The notes under the pieces were generated by a model. The model was not told the origin of the DNA, ran no database searches, and worked only from the letters and a program-made list of their open reading frames with translations. Positions 34,817 through 43,900 of a stretch of 64,000 nucleotides of DNA are shown piece after piece. The translations under genes were made by a program, and so were the position numbers. The DNA comes from HR10 sp964615335 (GTDB lineage: Bacteria; Acidobacteriota; Blastocatellia; HR10). Position 1 is the stretch's first letter. Every line of letters begins with the position of its first letter. The stretch is taken from the NCBI GenBank assembly GCA_964615335.1, contig CAZTMT010000009.1:1-64000 (forward strand). The letters are read 5' to 3'.

Positions 34817-35698
34817 TCACAGAAGTTCCTGAATCAGCTCTTCGAAGACGGTCCGCTCCGGCTGCAGGGGATGACGCACCAGAGGGCCTCTCTGCAGAGC
34901 CGGTTCGCTGTCCTCGTAAATCGGATGCTCGTCGCGATAGAACAAGCCGATGGGGATGCGATCTCCCCATTCGAAGGATCGGTGAAGCGCCGCGATGACG
35001 TCAGAGGGATCGTATCCGGCCTCCTCCTCGAGCTTATAGATGCGCTGCTTGAACCAGGGGTAGGTGTTGACCTTGTTGTAGGTCACGCAGGGGCTGAAGA
35101 CGTCTATGAGCGCAAAGCCCCGATGCGCGATCCCTCCGGCGATCAGGTGAGCCAGATGCTCGGGTTCGCCCGAGAAGCCGCGGGCGACGTATGTCGCTCC
35201 CGAGACCAGAGCCAAGGCGATGGGATTGATCGGAGGCTCCGGATTCCCCCGCGGCGTGGATTTCGTGCGCACGTCTTTCATCGTCGTGGGCGAGGCCTGA
35301 CCGGTCGTGAGTCCGTAGATCTGGTTATTCATCACGACGTAGGTCAGATCAATGTTGCGGCGCATGGCGTGAATGAAGTGTCCGATCCCGATGCCGTATC
35401 CATCCCCATCGCCCCCGGTGATGACAACATGCAGCTCGTGATTGGCCAGTTTGATCCCTTCGGCCACAGCGACTGCGCGTCCGTGCAGGCTATGGACGCC
35501 ATAGGCGTGAATGAAACCCGGCAGGTTCGAGGAGCATCCGATGCCGGAGACGATCACCAGATCTTTGGGCTGAATGCCGAGCCTTCCGGCCGCCATCTTG
35601 ACGGCCTTCAGGACGCCGAAATCTCCACAGCCCGGACACCAGTCGGGATCAACCGGTCCGGCGTACGTTTCGATCGGAAGCTCAATGACCGTCGCCAT
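34817..35698 (-). CDS. korB: 2-oxoacid:ferredoxin oxidoreductase, beta subunit
   Basis: A 293-residue thiamine-diphosphate-binding subunit. It has CPGCGDFGVLKAVKMA, GIGCSSNLPGF, HGRAVAVAEGIKLANHELHVV, GGDGDGYGIGIGHF (TPP/Mg binding GDG...N) and MNNQIYGLTTGQASPTT. With KorA it decarboxylates a 2-oxoacid (2-oxoglutarate or a branched-chain 2-oxoacid) to the acyl-CoA and reduces ferredoxin. No separate 4Fe-4S delta subunit is nearby. AAGGAGGAATT precedes the ATG. It lies 36 bases after korA. Confidence 0.93.
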   Translation of the reverse strand: MATVIELPIETYAGPVDPDWCPGCGDFGVLKAVKMAAGRLGIQPKDLVIVSGIGCSSNLPGFIHAYGVHSLHGRAVAVAEGIKLANHELHVVITGGDGDGYGIGIGHFIHAMRRNIDLTYVVMNNQIYGLTTGQASPTTMKDVRTKSTPRGNPEPPINPIALALVSGATYVARGFSGEPEHLAHLIAGGIAHRGFALIDVFSPCVTYNKVNTYPWFKQRIYKLEEEAGYDPSDVIAALHRSFEWGDRIPIGLFYRDEHPIYEDSEPALQRGPLVRHPLQPERTVFEELIQELL

Positions 35699-35734
35699 AA
35701 TTCCTCCTTGCTCTCACATCCGGTGGAGCCTCTC

Positions 35735-37714
35735 TCACGATTCCGGCTCCCAGGTGTAGGTTGAGCCCGTCTCGACGCCGATGAGAAGCTGTCCACGCCG
35801 GCGTCCCGTCTCGCGCGAGATGATCTCCACATTCCACAGGGGCTCTTCCCATCCGTCGCGCTCCAGGCGAAGGATGCGTCCAGGACGCGCATCGTCGTCC
35901 AGATGGGTGCGAATATAGTGGTAGGCGATCTCTCGCGCTTCCTCTTCGGTGACATCCAGGCTGAGCGGCTTCCCTTGCAGCAAGGCCTTCACTCGCTCGA
36001 CAATGTAGCGGGGTTCGAACGGCTCGCCATCGTATTTGCGGATATGCCCGTGCACGGAGATGCCGGTCTCCGCTCGGAGATAGCGCGCGAACTGTCCGCT
36101 GTAGTTGGCTTCGACGCAGATCGTCCGTTTGCAGCGGCTCAGGATCTCGGCCACCTCGCGAGCATGGAAGGGGAAGAGGTACTTGATGTGAAGGTGGTTG
36201 GCCGAAATCCCCTCCTCGTTGAGCTTCTCGACAGCTTCTCGAATGACGCCCTTGGTCGAGCCCCAGCCGATGAGCGTGACCTCGGCCTCCTGGGGTCCTT
36301 CGAGAACAGGTGGTGGCAGCTCGCGCAAGACGGCCTCGAGCTTGCGCATCCGCTTCTCATGGATCTTGCGCCGCACCGGCGGAGACGTGAAGACGTCGCT
36401 GATGAGGATCCCTTCCTCATCGTGATCATCGGTCGCGGCGACATGGATCGTCCCGTCTGTCCCCGGGAGCGCTCGGGGCGAGACACCGGAACGCGTGAAG
36501 GCGTACCGCTTATACTTGCCCCGGCTCTCATCCCACTCGGTCACCACCTGGCCCCGCTCGATGGGGATATCGTATCGCAGGGCATCGGGCTCGATCGTCT
36601 CTGGATGTTCGCTGAGCAGCAGATCGCTCATGAGGATTACGGGGAGTTGATACTTCTCGGCGAGATTGAAGGCTTCCACGGCCGCCCAGAAGCATTCGGT
36701 GACGTCCCCCGGGGCGATGATCACCCGGGGATAGTCCCCTTGAGAGGCGCCGAAGACCTGATTGAGATCCCCCTGCTCGGTCTTTGTGGGCAGGCCCGTC
36801 GAAGGGCCTCCGCGCTGCACTTCGATGACGACAACAGGCACCTCGATCATGCCGGCCTGTCCGATTGCCTCCGTCATCAAGGCGAAGCCGCCGCCCGAAG
36901 TCCCGCACATGGCCCGAACGCCCGCATATCCGGCTCCGATGGCCATGTTCACGACGGCCAGCTCGTCCTCGCACTGTTTGACAACGATACCGCACCGATC
37001 GGCATGAGCCGCCATCCAGTGCAGGATCGAAGAGGCCGGCGTCATCGGATAGGCCGAATAGAACTTGCATCCCGCCGTCACCGCCCCGAGGGCGAACGCC
37101 TCATTGCCGGTGATGAAGGGCCGTCGGATATGGGTGAAGGTCCACTGGTAGCCGAGCGGAACGAAATGCTCCTTGGCATAGTCGTAGCCGGCGCGCGCGA
37201 TCGCGACGTTTTGATCTATGACCGCCTGCCCCTTGTGCTTGAACGTGTCAGTGAGCACGCCGGCCGCCGTCTCAAAATCCAGTCCGATCAGAAAGAGCAG
37301 CGCGCCCAGCGCCACCGTGTTCTGCATGACGGGAGGCACCTTCCCCAGAGGCTTCGTGATCGTCGAGACCGGAAGCGGAACCGGCAGGACATGATCGCGT
37401 AAAAGCGACGGATCGAGCACGAGCTTATCGGAGTTGTAAATGACGGCTCCTCCGGGTTCCACCTCACGCGCGTGCCGCTCGATCGAGTCCTGATTCAAAG
37501 CGATCAGAACGTTCACGTGATCCCCGTGAGAGGTGAGCTTCTTCTCTCCAATGCGAACGCGCAGCCAGATATGTCCCCCGCGGATGACCGATTGATAGCT
37601 GTTGTACGCGTAGACGTAGAGACCCAATCGGGAGGCCGTCTTGGCCAGGGTATCGCCCGTCTTATCCAGACCGTCGCCCGCTGCTCCTCCGATGCCGATA
37701 GTGACTTCTCGCAT
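35735..37714 (-). CDS. korA: 2-oxoacid:acceptor oxidoreductase, fused gamma-alpha subunit
   Basis: A 659-residue protein. The N-terminal gamma domain (about residues 1-180) starts IGIGGAAGDGLDKTGDTLAK with SYQSVIRGGHIWLRV. The alpha domain has FITGNEAFALGAVTAGCKF, YPMTPASSILHWMA, GTSGGGFALMTEAIG, EVQRGGPSTGLPTKTEQGDL and GWGSTKGVIREAVEKL. This fusion is usual in two-subunit aerobic KGOR/KorAB enzymes that run the TCA cycle with ferredoxin. AGGAG precedes ATG. The substrate cannot be read from the sequence. Its promoter is at 37825-37853. Confidence 0.93.
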   Translation of the reverse strand: MREVTIGIGGAAGDGLDKTGDTLAKTASRLGLYVYAYNSYQSVIRGGHIWLRVRIGEKKLTSHGDHVNVLIALNQDSIERHAREVEPGGAVIYNSDKLVLDPSLLRDHVLPVPLPVSTITKPLGKVPPVMQNTVALGALLFLIGLDFETAAGVLTDTFKHKGQAVIDQNVAIARAGYDYAKEHFVPLGYQWTFTHIRRPFITGNEAFALGAVTAGCKFYSAYPMTPASSILHWMAAHADRCGIVVKQCEDELAVVNMAIGAGYAGVRAMCGTSGGGFALMTEAIGQAGMIEVPVVVIEVQRGGPSTGLPTKTEQGDLNQVFGASQGDYPRVIIAPGDVTECFWAAVEAFNLAEKYQLPVILMSDLLLSEHPETIEPDALRYDIPIERGQVVTEWDESRGKYKRYAFTRSGVSPRALPGTDGTIHVAATDDHDEEGILISDVFTSPPVRRKIHEKRMRKLEAVLRELPPPVLEGPQEAEVTLIGWGSTKGVIREAVEKLNEEGISANHLHIKYLFPFHAREVAEILSRCKRTICVEANYSGQFARYLRAETGISVHGHIRKYDGEPFEPRYIVERVKALLQGKPLSLDVTEEEAREIAYHYIRTHLDDDARPGRILRLERDGWEEPLWNVEIISRETGRRRGQLLIGVETGSTYTWEPES

Positions 37715-37824
37715 AGGGTTTTCTCCTACAGAAAGGGTGAAGACGCGCGGGCCGCTCGGGCCCGAGTTCCCTCACCAAGGAAGATCGCCTTGTCTGCCTC
37801 GCCCTGCTTCACAGTCAAGCCACA

Positions 37825-37853
37825 ATGATAGGCCTTCTCTCCCCCTGCGTCAA
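37825..37853 (-). promoter_or_regulatory. korAB promoter
   Basis: Minus strand: TTGACG (37853-37848), 17-base spacer, TATCAT (37830-37825). The leader before korA is about 105 bases. Confidence 0.7.
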
Positions 37854-37902
37854 GGCAGCCAGCGGGCCAAAATCCCGCCCTGGAAGGGCGGCCCACCCGT
37901 GG

Positions 37903-37908
37903 TATACT
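37903..37908 (+). promoter_or_regulatory. hemW -10 element
   Basis: TATACT lies 13 bases before the hemW ATG, with only a poor -35 (CTGGAA at 37880-37885). The predicted start would leave a leader of about six or seven bases, so the message is nearly leaderless. Confidence 0.4.
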
Positions 37909-37921
37909 TCTTCGAGAGCAT

Positions 37922-39103
37922 ATGGCCTGGGGAATCTACGTGCACATTCCCTTCTGCCCGTACAAGTGCTCTTATTGCGACTTCGATTCAGGTGTCTTTC
38001 CGGAGCCGGTGATCGCGGCGTATCTGGATGCCCTCCGCCAGGAGATCACACGAACGCGCGCCACATTGGATTCGGAGACTCTTGTGGTGGACACGATCTA
38101 TTTCGGGGGAGGGACGCCCTCGCTGCTTGATCCCGATGACCTCGGGAGCCTGCTCGAGGCCCTGCGCCAGAACTTCCGTGTGCAGCCGCAAGCCGAGATC
38201 ACGCTTGAAGCGAATCCGGAGACGATCACGCGCGCGAAGGCTCAGGCGCTTCGCGCTCTGGGGATCACTCGCGTGAGTCTTGGGGCGCAGACATTTTCCG
38301 AGCCGGAGCTTCGCGCGCTCGGGCGCGGGCCTGCCGGGGGCGCCTCCGGCGATCGGGAGAACGCGTGGGGTCTCCGTATGGTGGAGCAGATCGGCGAAGC
38401 GGTCGCACTCTTGCGGGATGCCGGACTGGAGAACGTGAACCTGGATCTGATCATCGGGATCCCCGGGCAGACCCTGAGCAGTTGGGAACGCACGATGGAA
38501 CGCGCCTTCGCCTTGCGCCCGACGCATCTCTCGGTATATATGCTGGAAGTTCATGAGGGAACGCCCCTGGCGGCCCGGATCGCTCGGGGCGAGATCAGCG
38601 AGCCGGAAGAGGAGCTGACCGTCCAGATGTACTACCGGTTTCTGGATCGCGCAGAAGAGGAGGGGTACGAGCACTACGAGATCTCCAACTTCTGCCGGCC
38701 CGGATTCTTCTCCCGTCACAACTGGAAGTACTGGTCCGACGAACCGTATCTCGGATTTGGATGCAGCGCCCATTCCTACGACTTCCGAGAGCGGCGGTGG
38801 AATCTCGCCACGCCTCACGCCTATATCCGGGCGATGCGCGAGCGGGGAGAGGCCGTGGCCGGACGGATCGCCCTGACCGAGAGGCAGCGGATCGAGGAGG
38901 CTCTTCTGCTCGGATTGCGCCGACGTTCGGGTGTGGACCTGCGCGATTTCCAGAAGCGCTACGGCCTCGATGTCCTGGAGCACTACGGCGAGCACCTCGC
39001 GCGACTTGACGAGGCCGGATTGATCGAGATCGGCGGGGGCATCCTTCGCCTCACGCGGCGAGGATTGGTTCTGGCCAACGAGGTGTTTGCCGTCTTCGTA
39101 TGA
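37922..39103 (+). CDS. hemW: HemW-like radical SAM protein
   Basis: A 393-residue protein. MAWGIYVHIPFCPYKCSYCDF carries the radical-SAM CxxxCxxC (Cys12, Cys16, Cys19). DTIYFGGGTPSLL, RVSLGAQTF and NLDLIIGIPGQTLSSWE are the SAM-binding elements, and the HemN_C-like C terminus follows. HemW proteins bind heme and act in heme trafficking; they were long misannotated as coproporphyrinogen III oxidase. The start overlaps nothing upstream. The following gene begins 20 bases later. Confidence 0.9.
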   Translation: MAWGIYVHIPFCPYKCSYCDFDSGVFPEPVIAAYLDALRQEITRTRATLDSETLVVDTIYFGGGTPSLLDPDDLGSLLEALRQNFRVQPQAEITLEANPETITRAKAQALRALGITRVSLGAQTFSEPELRALGRGPAGGASGDRENAWGLRMVEQIGEAVALLRDAGLENVNLDLIIGIPGQTLSSWERTMERAFALRPTHLSVYMLEVHEGTPLAARIARGEISEPEEELTVQMYYRFLDRAEEEGYEHYEISNFCRPGFFSRHNWKYWSDEPYLGFGCSAHSYDFRERRWNLATPHAYIRAMRERGEAVAGRIALTERQRIEEALLLGLRRRSGVDLRDFQKRYGLDVLEHYGEHLARLDEAGLIEIGGGILRLTRRGLVLANEVFAVFV

Positions 39104-39122
39104 GTCCCGTGGAGGTCGGACC

Positions 39123-40253
39123 ATGATTGATTTGCGCAGCGATACGGTGACGCGCCCGACGCCGGAGATGCGCCAGGCCATGGCGCGCGCCGAAGTCGGC
39201 GACGATGTCTATCTGGAAGATCCGACGGTGAATCGCTTGCAAGAGCGCGCGGCCGAGATCTTCCAGAAGGAGGCCGCCCTTTTTGTCCCCTCGGGCACAA
39301 TGGGGAACCAGATCTGCGTGAAAGTGCATACGCGGCCCGGGCAAGAGGTGATCCTGGAAGAGCGAAGCCATATCTACAACTTCGAGATGGCAGCCATGGC
39401 GGTGATCTCCGGCGTTCTCCCGCGCGTCGTGCGGGGACGCGATGGGCTGCTGGACTGGGCGACGATCGAAGCCGCCTTGAGCCCGCCCGTATACTATCGC
39501 GCGCCCACGGGACTGATCTGCCTGGAGAACACGCACAACCTGGCCGGAGGGACAGTGCTTCCCCTGGAGACGATGTGGGAGATCTATCGGCACGCTCGCC
39601 AGCGGGGAATCCCCGTGCATCTGGACGGAGCGCGTTTGTTCAATGCGGCCGTCGCGCTTGGGCGTCCGGTCGCCGAGCTGGCTCAGCCGTGCGATTCCGT
39701 GATGGTGTGTCTGTCCAAGGGACTCGGCGCTCCCGTCGGATCGTTGATCCTGGGATCGCGAGCCTTCATCGAAGAAGCCCGCATCGTGCGCAAGCTGCTG
39801 GGCGGAGGGATGCGACAGGTGGGCGTGCTCGCCGCCGCCGGATTGATCGCTCTGGAGAAGATGCCCGCTCGTCTGGTCGAAGATCACGAGAACGCGCGAT
39901 GGCTCGCGCGCGGTCTGGCCGAGATCCCGGGACTGGCGCTCGATCCGGAGAAGGTTCAAACCAATATCGTGATCGTGGACGTGTCGGGAACCGGGTGGAC
40001 AGCCCCTGAATTCGCCGAGCGCCTCAAAGCCCGAGGAGTCCTGGTGGGCGCTCTCGGTCCGACGACGCTCCGCCTGGTGACCCACTACGAGGTCGGTCGC
40101 ACAGAGTGCCTCGCAGCACTTCGCCTCATCCGCGAAGTCGCTCAGGAAGCCCCGGGGCGACGATCCCCGACAGAGCGCAAACCTTCTGCGGGAGCCCCCG
40201 AACGCTCAGCCTCAACGGAAGTCGTGTGTCCAGACGAGGCATCATCGCCATAG
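39123..40253 (+). CDS. ltaE: Low-specificity L-threonine aldolase
   Basis: A 376-residue PLP enzyme that splits threonine or allo-threonine to glycine and acetaldehyde. MIDLRSDTVTRPTPEMRQAM is the hallmark N terminus. HIYNFE, LENTHNLAGGTVLP and HLDGARLFNAAVALG follow. The PLP lysine lies in CLSKGLGAPVGSL at about residue 199. ATG 39123 follows GGAGG. The last 35 residues are low complexity and overlap the start of cmk by 28 bases. Confidence 0.93.
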   Translation: MIDLRSDTVTRPTPEMRQAMARAEVGDDVYLEDPTVNRLQERAAEIFQKEAALFVPSGTMGNQICVKVHTRPGQEVILEERSHIYNFEMAAMAVISGVLPRVVRGRDGLLDWATIEAALSPPVYYRAPTGLICLENTHNLAGGTVLPLETMWEIYRHARQRGIPVHLDGARLFNAAVALGRPVAELAQPCDSVMVCLSKGLGAPVGSLILGSRAFIEEARIVRKLLGGGMRQVGVLAAAGLIALEKMPARLVEDHENARWLARGLAEIPGLALDPEKVQTNIVIVDVSGTGWTAPEFAERLKARGVLVGALGPTTLRLVTHYEVGRTECLAALRLIREVAQEAPGRRSPTERKPSAGAPERSASTEVVCPDEASSP

Positions 40254-40918
40254 ATGGACCCGCTGGATCCGGCAAAAGCACCGTGGGCCGACTCCTGGCC
40301 CAACGGCTCGGCTATCTCTATCTGGACACGGGCGCCATGTATCGCGCGCTCGCCTGGAAAGCGCTGCGCTGCGGGATCCCTCTGGATGACGAAGAAGCGC
40401 TCGCGCGTCTGGCCGAAGAATCGCGAATCGTGCTCTCGGGGGATCCTCAGGCGCTGCGCGTCTCAATAGATGGGGAGGACGTGACCGAGGAGATCCGCGC
40501 TCCGGAGATCAGCCGGGCCGCATCTCTGATCGCGACGCTGGCGAGCGTGCGTCGTGCTATCGTCGCGCAACAGCAGGAGATGGGACGGGCTGGAGGAGTC
40601 GTCCTCGAAGGGCGAGACACGGGGACGGTGGTTTTCCCGGACGCCGATGTGAAGTTCTTTCTGGACGCGCGTCTGGAAGTGCGCGCCCGACGCCGATTCG
40701 AACAAGAGCGCGCGCGAGGACAAGAGGTGACCTTCGAGCAGACGCTTCAGGAAACAGCCGAACGCGATCGCCGGGATGAGGAGCGCGCGGCATCTCCTCT
40801 GCGTCGCGCCCCCGATGCGGTGTACATAGACTCCTCCGACCTGAACGTGGAGCAAGTCGTCCAGCGCATGCTGGAGGTCATCCGAAAGCGGCTCTCGTCG
40901 AAGGGCGACAGTTCCTGA
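40226..40918 (+). CDS. cmk: Cytidylate kinase
   Basis: A 230-residue enzyme that phosphorylates CMP and dCMP. The P-loop IAIDGPAGSGKSTVG is at residues about 6-20. YLDTGAMYRALAWKAL, GRDTGTVVFPDADVKFFLDA and RRDEERAASPLRRAPDAVYID are characteristic. The GTG at 40226 is chosen because the fold begins at once. It overlaps ltaE in another frame. Codons further upstream to 40106 have no similarity to the family. It is convergent with the large surface-protein gene. Confidence 0.95.
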   Translation: MSRRGIIAIDGPAGSGKSTVGRLLAQRLGYLYLDTGAMYRALAWKALRCGIPLDDEEALARLAEESRIVLSGDPQALRVSIDGEDVTEEIRAPEISRAASLIATLASVRRAIVAQQQEMGRAGGVVLEGRDTGTVVFPDADVKFFLDARLEVRARRRFEQERARGQEVTFEQTLQETAERDRRDEERAASPLRRAPDAVYIDSSDLNVEQVVQRMLEVIRKRLSSKGDSS

Positions 40919-40937
40919 CCAGGCCTGCGGACGGCTC

Positions 40938-43900
40938 CTACCGCGGCTCCCGAAACTGCCCGCGACCCACGTTGAGCAGCGCGCGCGCCACTCCCTGAAC
41001 ATCGGAGATCACCAGATCCAGCGCCCTATCTCCGTTGAGATCTCCCGTCACGAGAGAAGTCGGCATGTTCGCAAGATTCAGCTTTTGACTCACGCGCAGC
41101 CGCCCGTTTTCATCCCGCAGATAGACGCCGACCTCCGGTGCATTCGCGCTGACATAGGCGATCCCCGACCCCTCTGCGAACAATTGGCCTGCAACGACGC
41201 CCAGCGGTCCTTCCCCCGTGGGGAGGGTGGCCACAACGCGGAACCGCGGGGTTCCCGCTGTGCTTTCGTCCTTGAGGATCGAAAGGCTCGAACTCACATG
41301 ATTGGCCGTGATCAGCTCCAGGCGCCCATCTCCCTCCAGATCCGTAGCCGTCAGAGCGACAGGTCCTCTCTCGACCGGGACGCTCCCGCCTGAGGAGAAT
41401 GTCCCATCCCCGCGACCCAAAAGGATCACCACCTGGTTCCGCGCGAAATCAGCCAGGGCGATATCAGGCCTCTCGTCGCGATTGAGGTCGGCAGCTACAA
41501 GAGCGCTTGGCATCTCTCCCACAGAGACACTGCGCCCGGCGCGGAACGTCCCATCTCCCTGCCCCTTGAAGAACTGCACTTGTCCCGTATCCAAATAAGC
41601 GACGACGAGATCTGGCCGCCCATCCCGATCGAAATCCCCCAGAGCGAGCGCGCGCGGCTGAGCCATCGTACTGATCGTTCGGGCTGGACGGAACGTCCCG
41701 TCTCCTCGCCCTTCAAGAACAGTCAGGCTCCGATCCAGAAGGTTCGCCGTGATTGCATCCACGGCTCCATCCCCGTTGACGTCCCCCAGAACAGCCGCCA
41801 CCGGGCCATCCCCCACCAGGAGAGTCTGTCCCGGACGCAGTCTCCCATCCCCTTGATTGAGCCATACGCGCACCTGATCGTTGGCCGAATCTACAACGAG
41901 CACTCCCTGAGCGCCTTCTTGTTGGGCTGTCGTCACCCGGGCCCCCATCATCCCTTCAGGCACTCGCTCGACAGTGAAGGGGGCCGAGAGACTCGTCAGC
42001 CTGAGCTCTGTCTCGGCTGTACTCGTATTGTTGCTCGATAGGGGATTGGGCGTCGAAGAACTCACCGAGGCTGTGTTTCGCACGACATCGTCCACAGCCG
42101 GCGCCCGTATCTGCAATTCCAGCGGAGGCGCGCTCGCTCCGGCCGGCAACCCTCCGCGCGTGCAGGTGACAACTGTTCCGCTCAGCGCGCATGTCCATCC
42201 GCTCCCGGACGCGCTCACAAAACTCGTGTGCGGGGGAAGCGGATCGCTGACGACCACATTCTGAGCGTCAGAAGGACCGGCATTGCTCACCTCGATCGTG
42301 TAGGCGAACACCTGAGCAACTTCCGCCGAACTCGGTCCTCTTTTCTGAATCCTCAGATCCGCCTGCGTCACAATCCCCGTCGTTGCCGTCGCCGAGTTAT
42401 TGCCCGGCTGTGGATCGAAGGTCGCGCTCACTGCGCTGGCTGTGTTGCTGACGTTCGTCCCATGAGGGGCGCTCGGGGTGACTTTCACCGTCAGGGTGAA
42501 GGTTGCTGTTGCTCCGCTGCCCAGGCTCGCCGTCGTGCACGTGATCGGGCCCGTGTCGTTAACAGGCGGCGTCGTGCAGCTCCATCCCGAAGGAGCTGTG
42601 AGCGACTGGAAGGTGGTATGAGTCGGAACGGTATCGCTCATCTGGACCGTGAGCGCCGGATCCGGCCCGGAGTTGGTGACCGCGATCGTGTAGGTGAGAT
42701 TCTGTCCGGCCACAACCGGATCGGGAGAGTCGGATTTCGTCACGCGCACATTCGCCTGTTTGAGCCGATTGGTGAAGGTGCAAGTGACGGTCTCCCCCGG
42801 ATCGAGGCGAAATGTCGCCGTGGCTGTCGCTACATTGCCTGAGCTGGGAGTCGCACTGGCTCCGTCATCGCAGGAGATCGCAGTGAGCACGAAGTTGCTC
42901 GGCACGGTCTCCGTCGCTGTGTACGTCCCCGGCGTGAGGTTGTCCCTCGTGAGCGTCCCTCCGTTTGAGATGTTTCCACTGACATCTCCACTGAAGCTGA
43001 ACGAAGTGTTGGTCGGGTCCGGACTCGGATCAGTCACTTTTCGAACGACAATCGTGCCCCGCTTGGTGTTGGTGTACGTGCAGGTGACGTTTCCTCCGGC
43101 GGCCATCGTGATGTTGGCTTGCGTAGGCGTGATTGGATCCTGCGAGGCGCTTGATCCTCCCGTGGCCATGCAGCTTAAGCTCGTGAAGTCCCATCCCGGC
43201 GGTACGGTCTCCGTCACCGTATAGCTGCCCGGCGTCACGTGTAGGGTCACCGTGCCGCTTCCGCCGCTTGTCGTGATGTTCGGAGAGGCTACGGTGACCG
43301 TCCCGCTTCTCACCGTGTAGGAGAATGTCCCATTCCCTCCGGTGGCCGTCTTAGCGATTGTGAGCGTGCCGTTCACTGAGACGCAGGCCGAGAATTCCGA
43401 CGTATTACCGGCAGAATCAGTTGCTGTTGCTGTCACAACGCTCCCCGACGGGAGGCTGACCGAGAGCGTGGCTGTGAAACTGCCCGGCCCGTTTACTGAG
43501 ATCGCTCCCAGAAATGTCTCTCCTTCGCCATGACCCGCAGTGTCGCAAGAGGAGTTACGGAAGAACTCGATGGTGATGGGATAGGCCGAATTGCTCGTTG
43601 TGGAGTCTATCGAGCCCACGATCGTCGTGCTGCTTGAGCCGGAGACAACAACGCTCAAAACGGGGAAATTTTGCCGTCGATTTACTCCCCCGTCGCCATC
43701 GCCGGAATCATTGGATGTCACCCCGCCAGGAGACAGGTCAATTCCCAGATCGGCGTTCGTGGTACCATTTGAGAAAATCGAATTCTGCGAAATGCGGTTG
43801 CCCGTGCCAGAGTTAACGAATACGCCATCGTCCCCATTGAAAGCGATGACATTGCCTGCGCCAGCTCCCCCGACGGTGTTATTGCTGCCCTCGATGCGCA

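Noticed and set aside
35903..37402. 499-codon plus-strand frame opposite korA
   Set aside because: Shadow of korA, which has all expected motifs.
37842..37900. Terminator-like GC-rich sequence before hemW
   Set aside because: Short runs (CCGCCCTGGAAGGGCGG) can pair, but they lie in a promoter region between divergent genes, and no T run follows.
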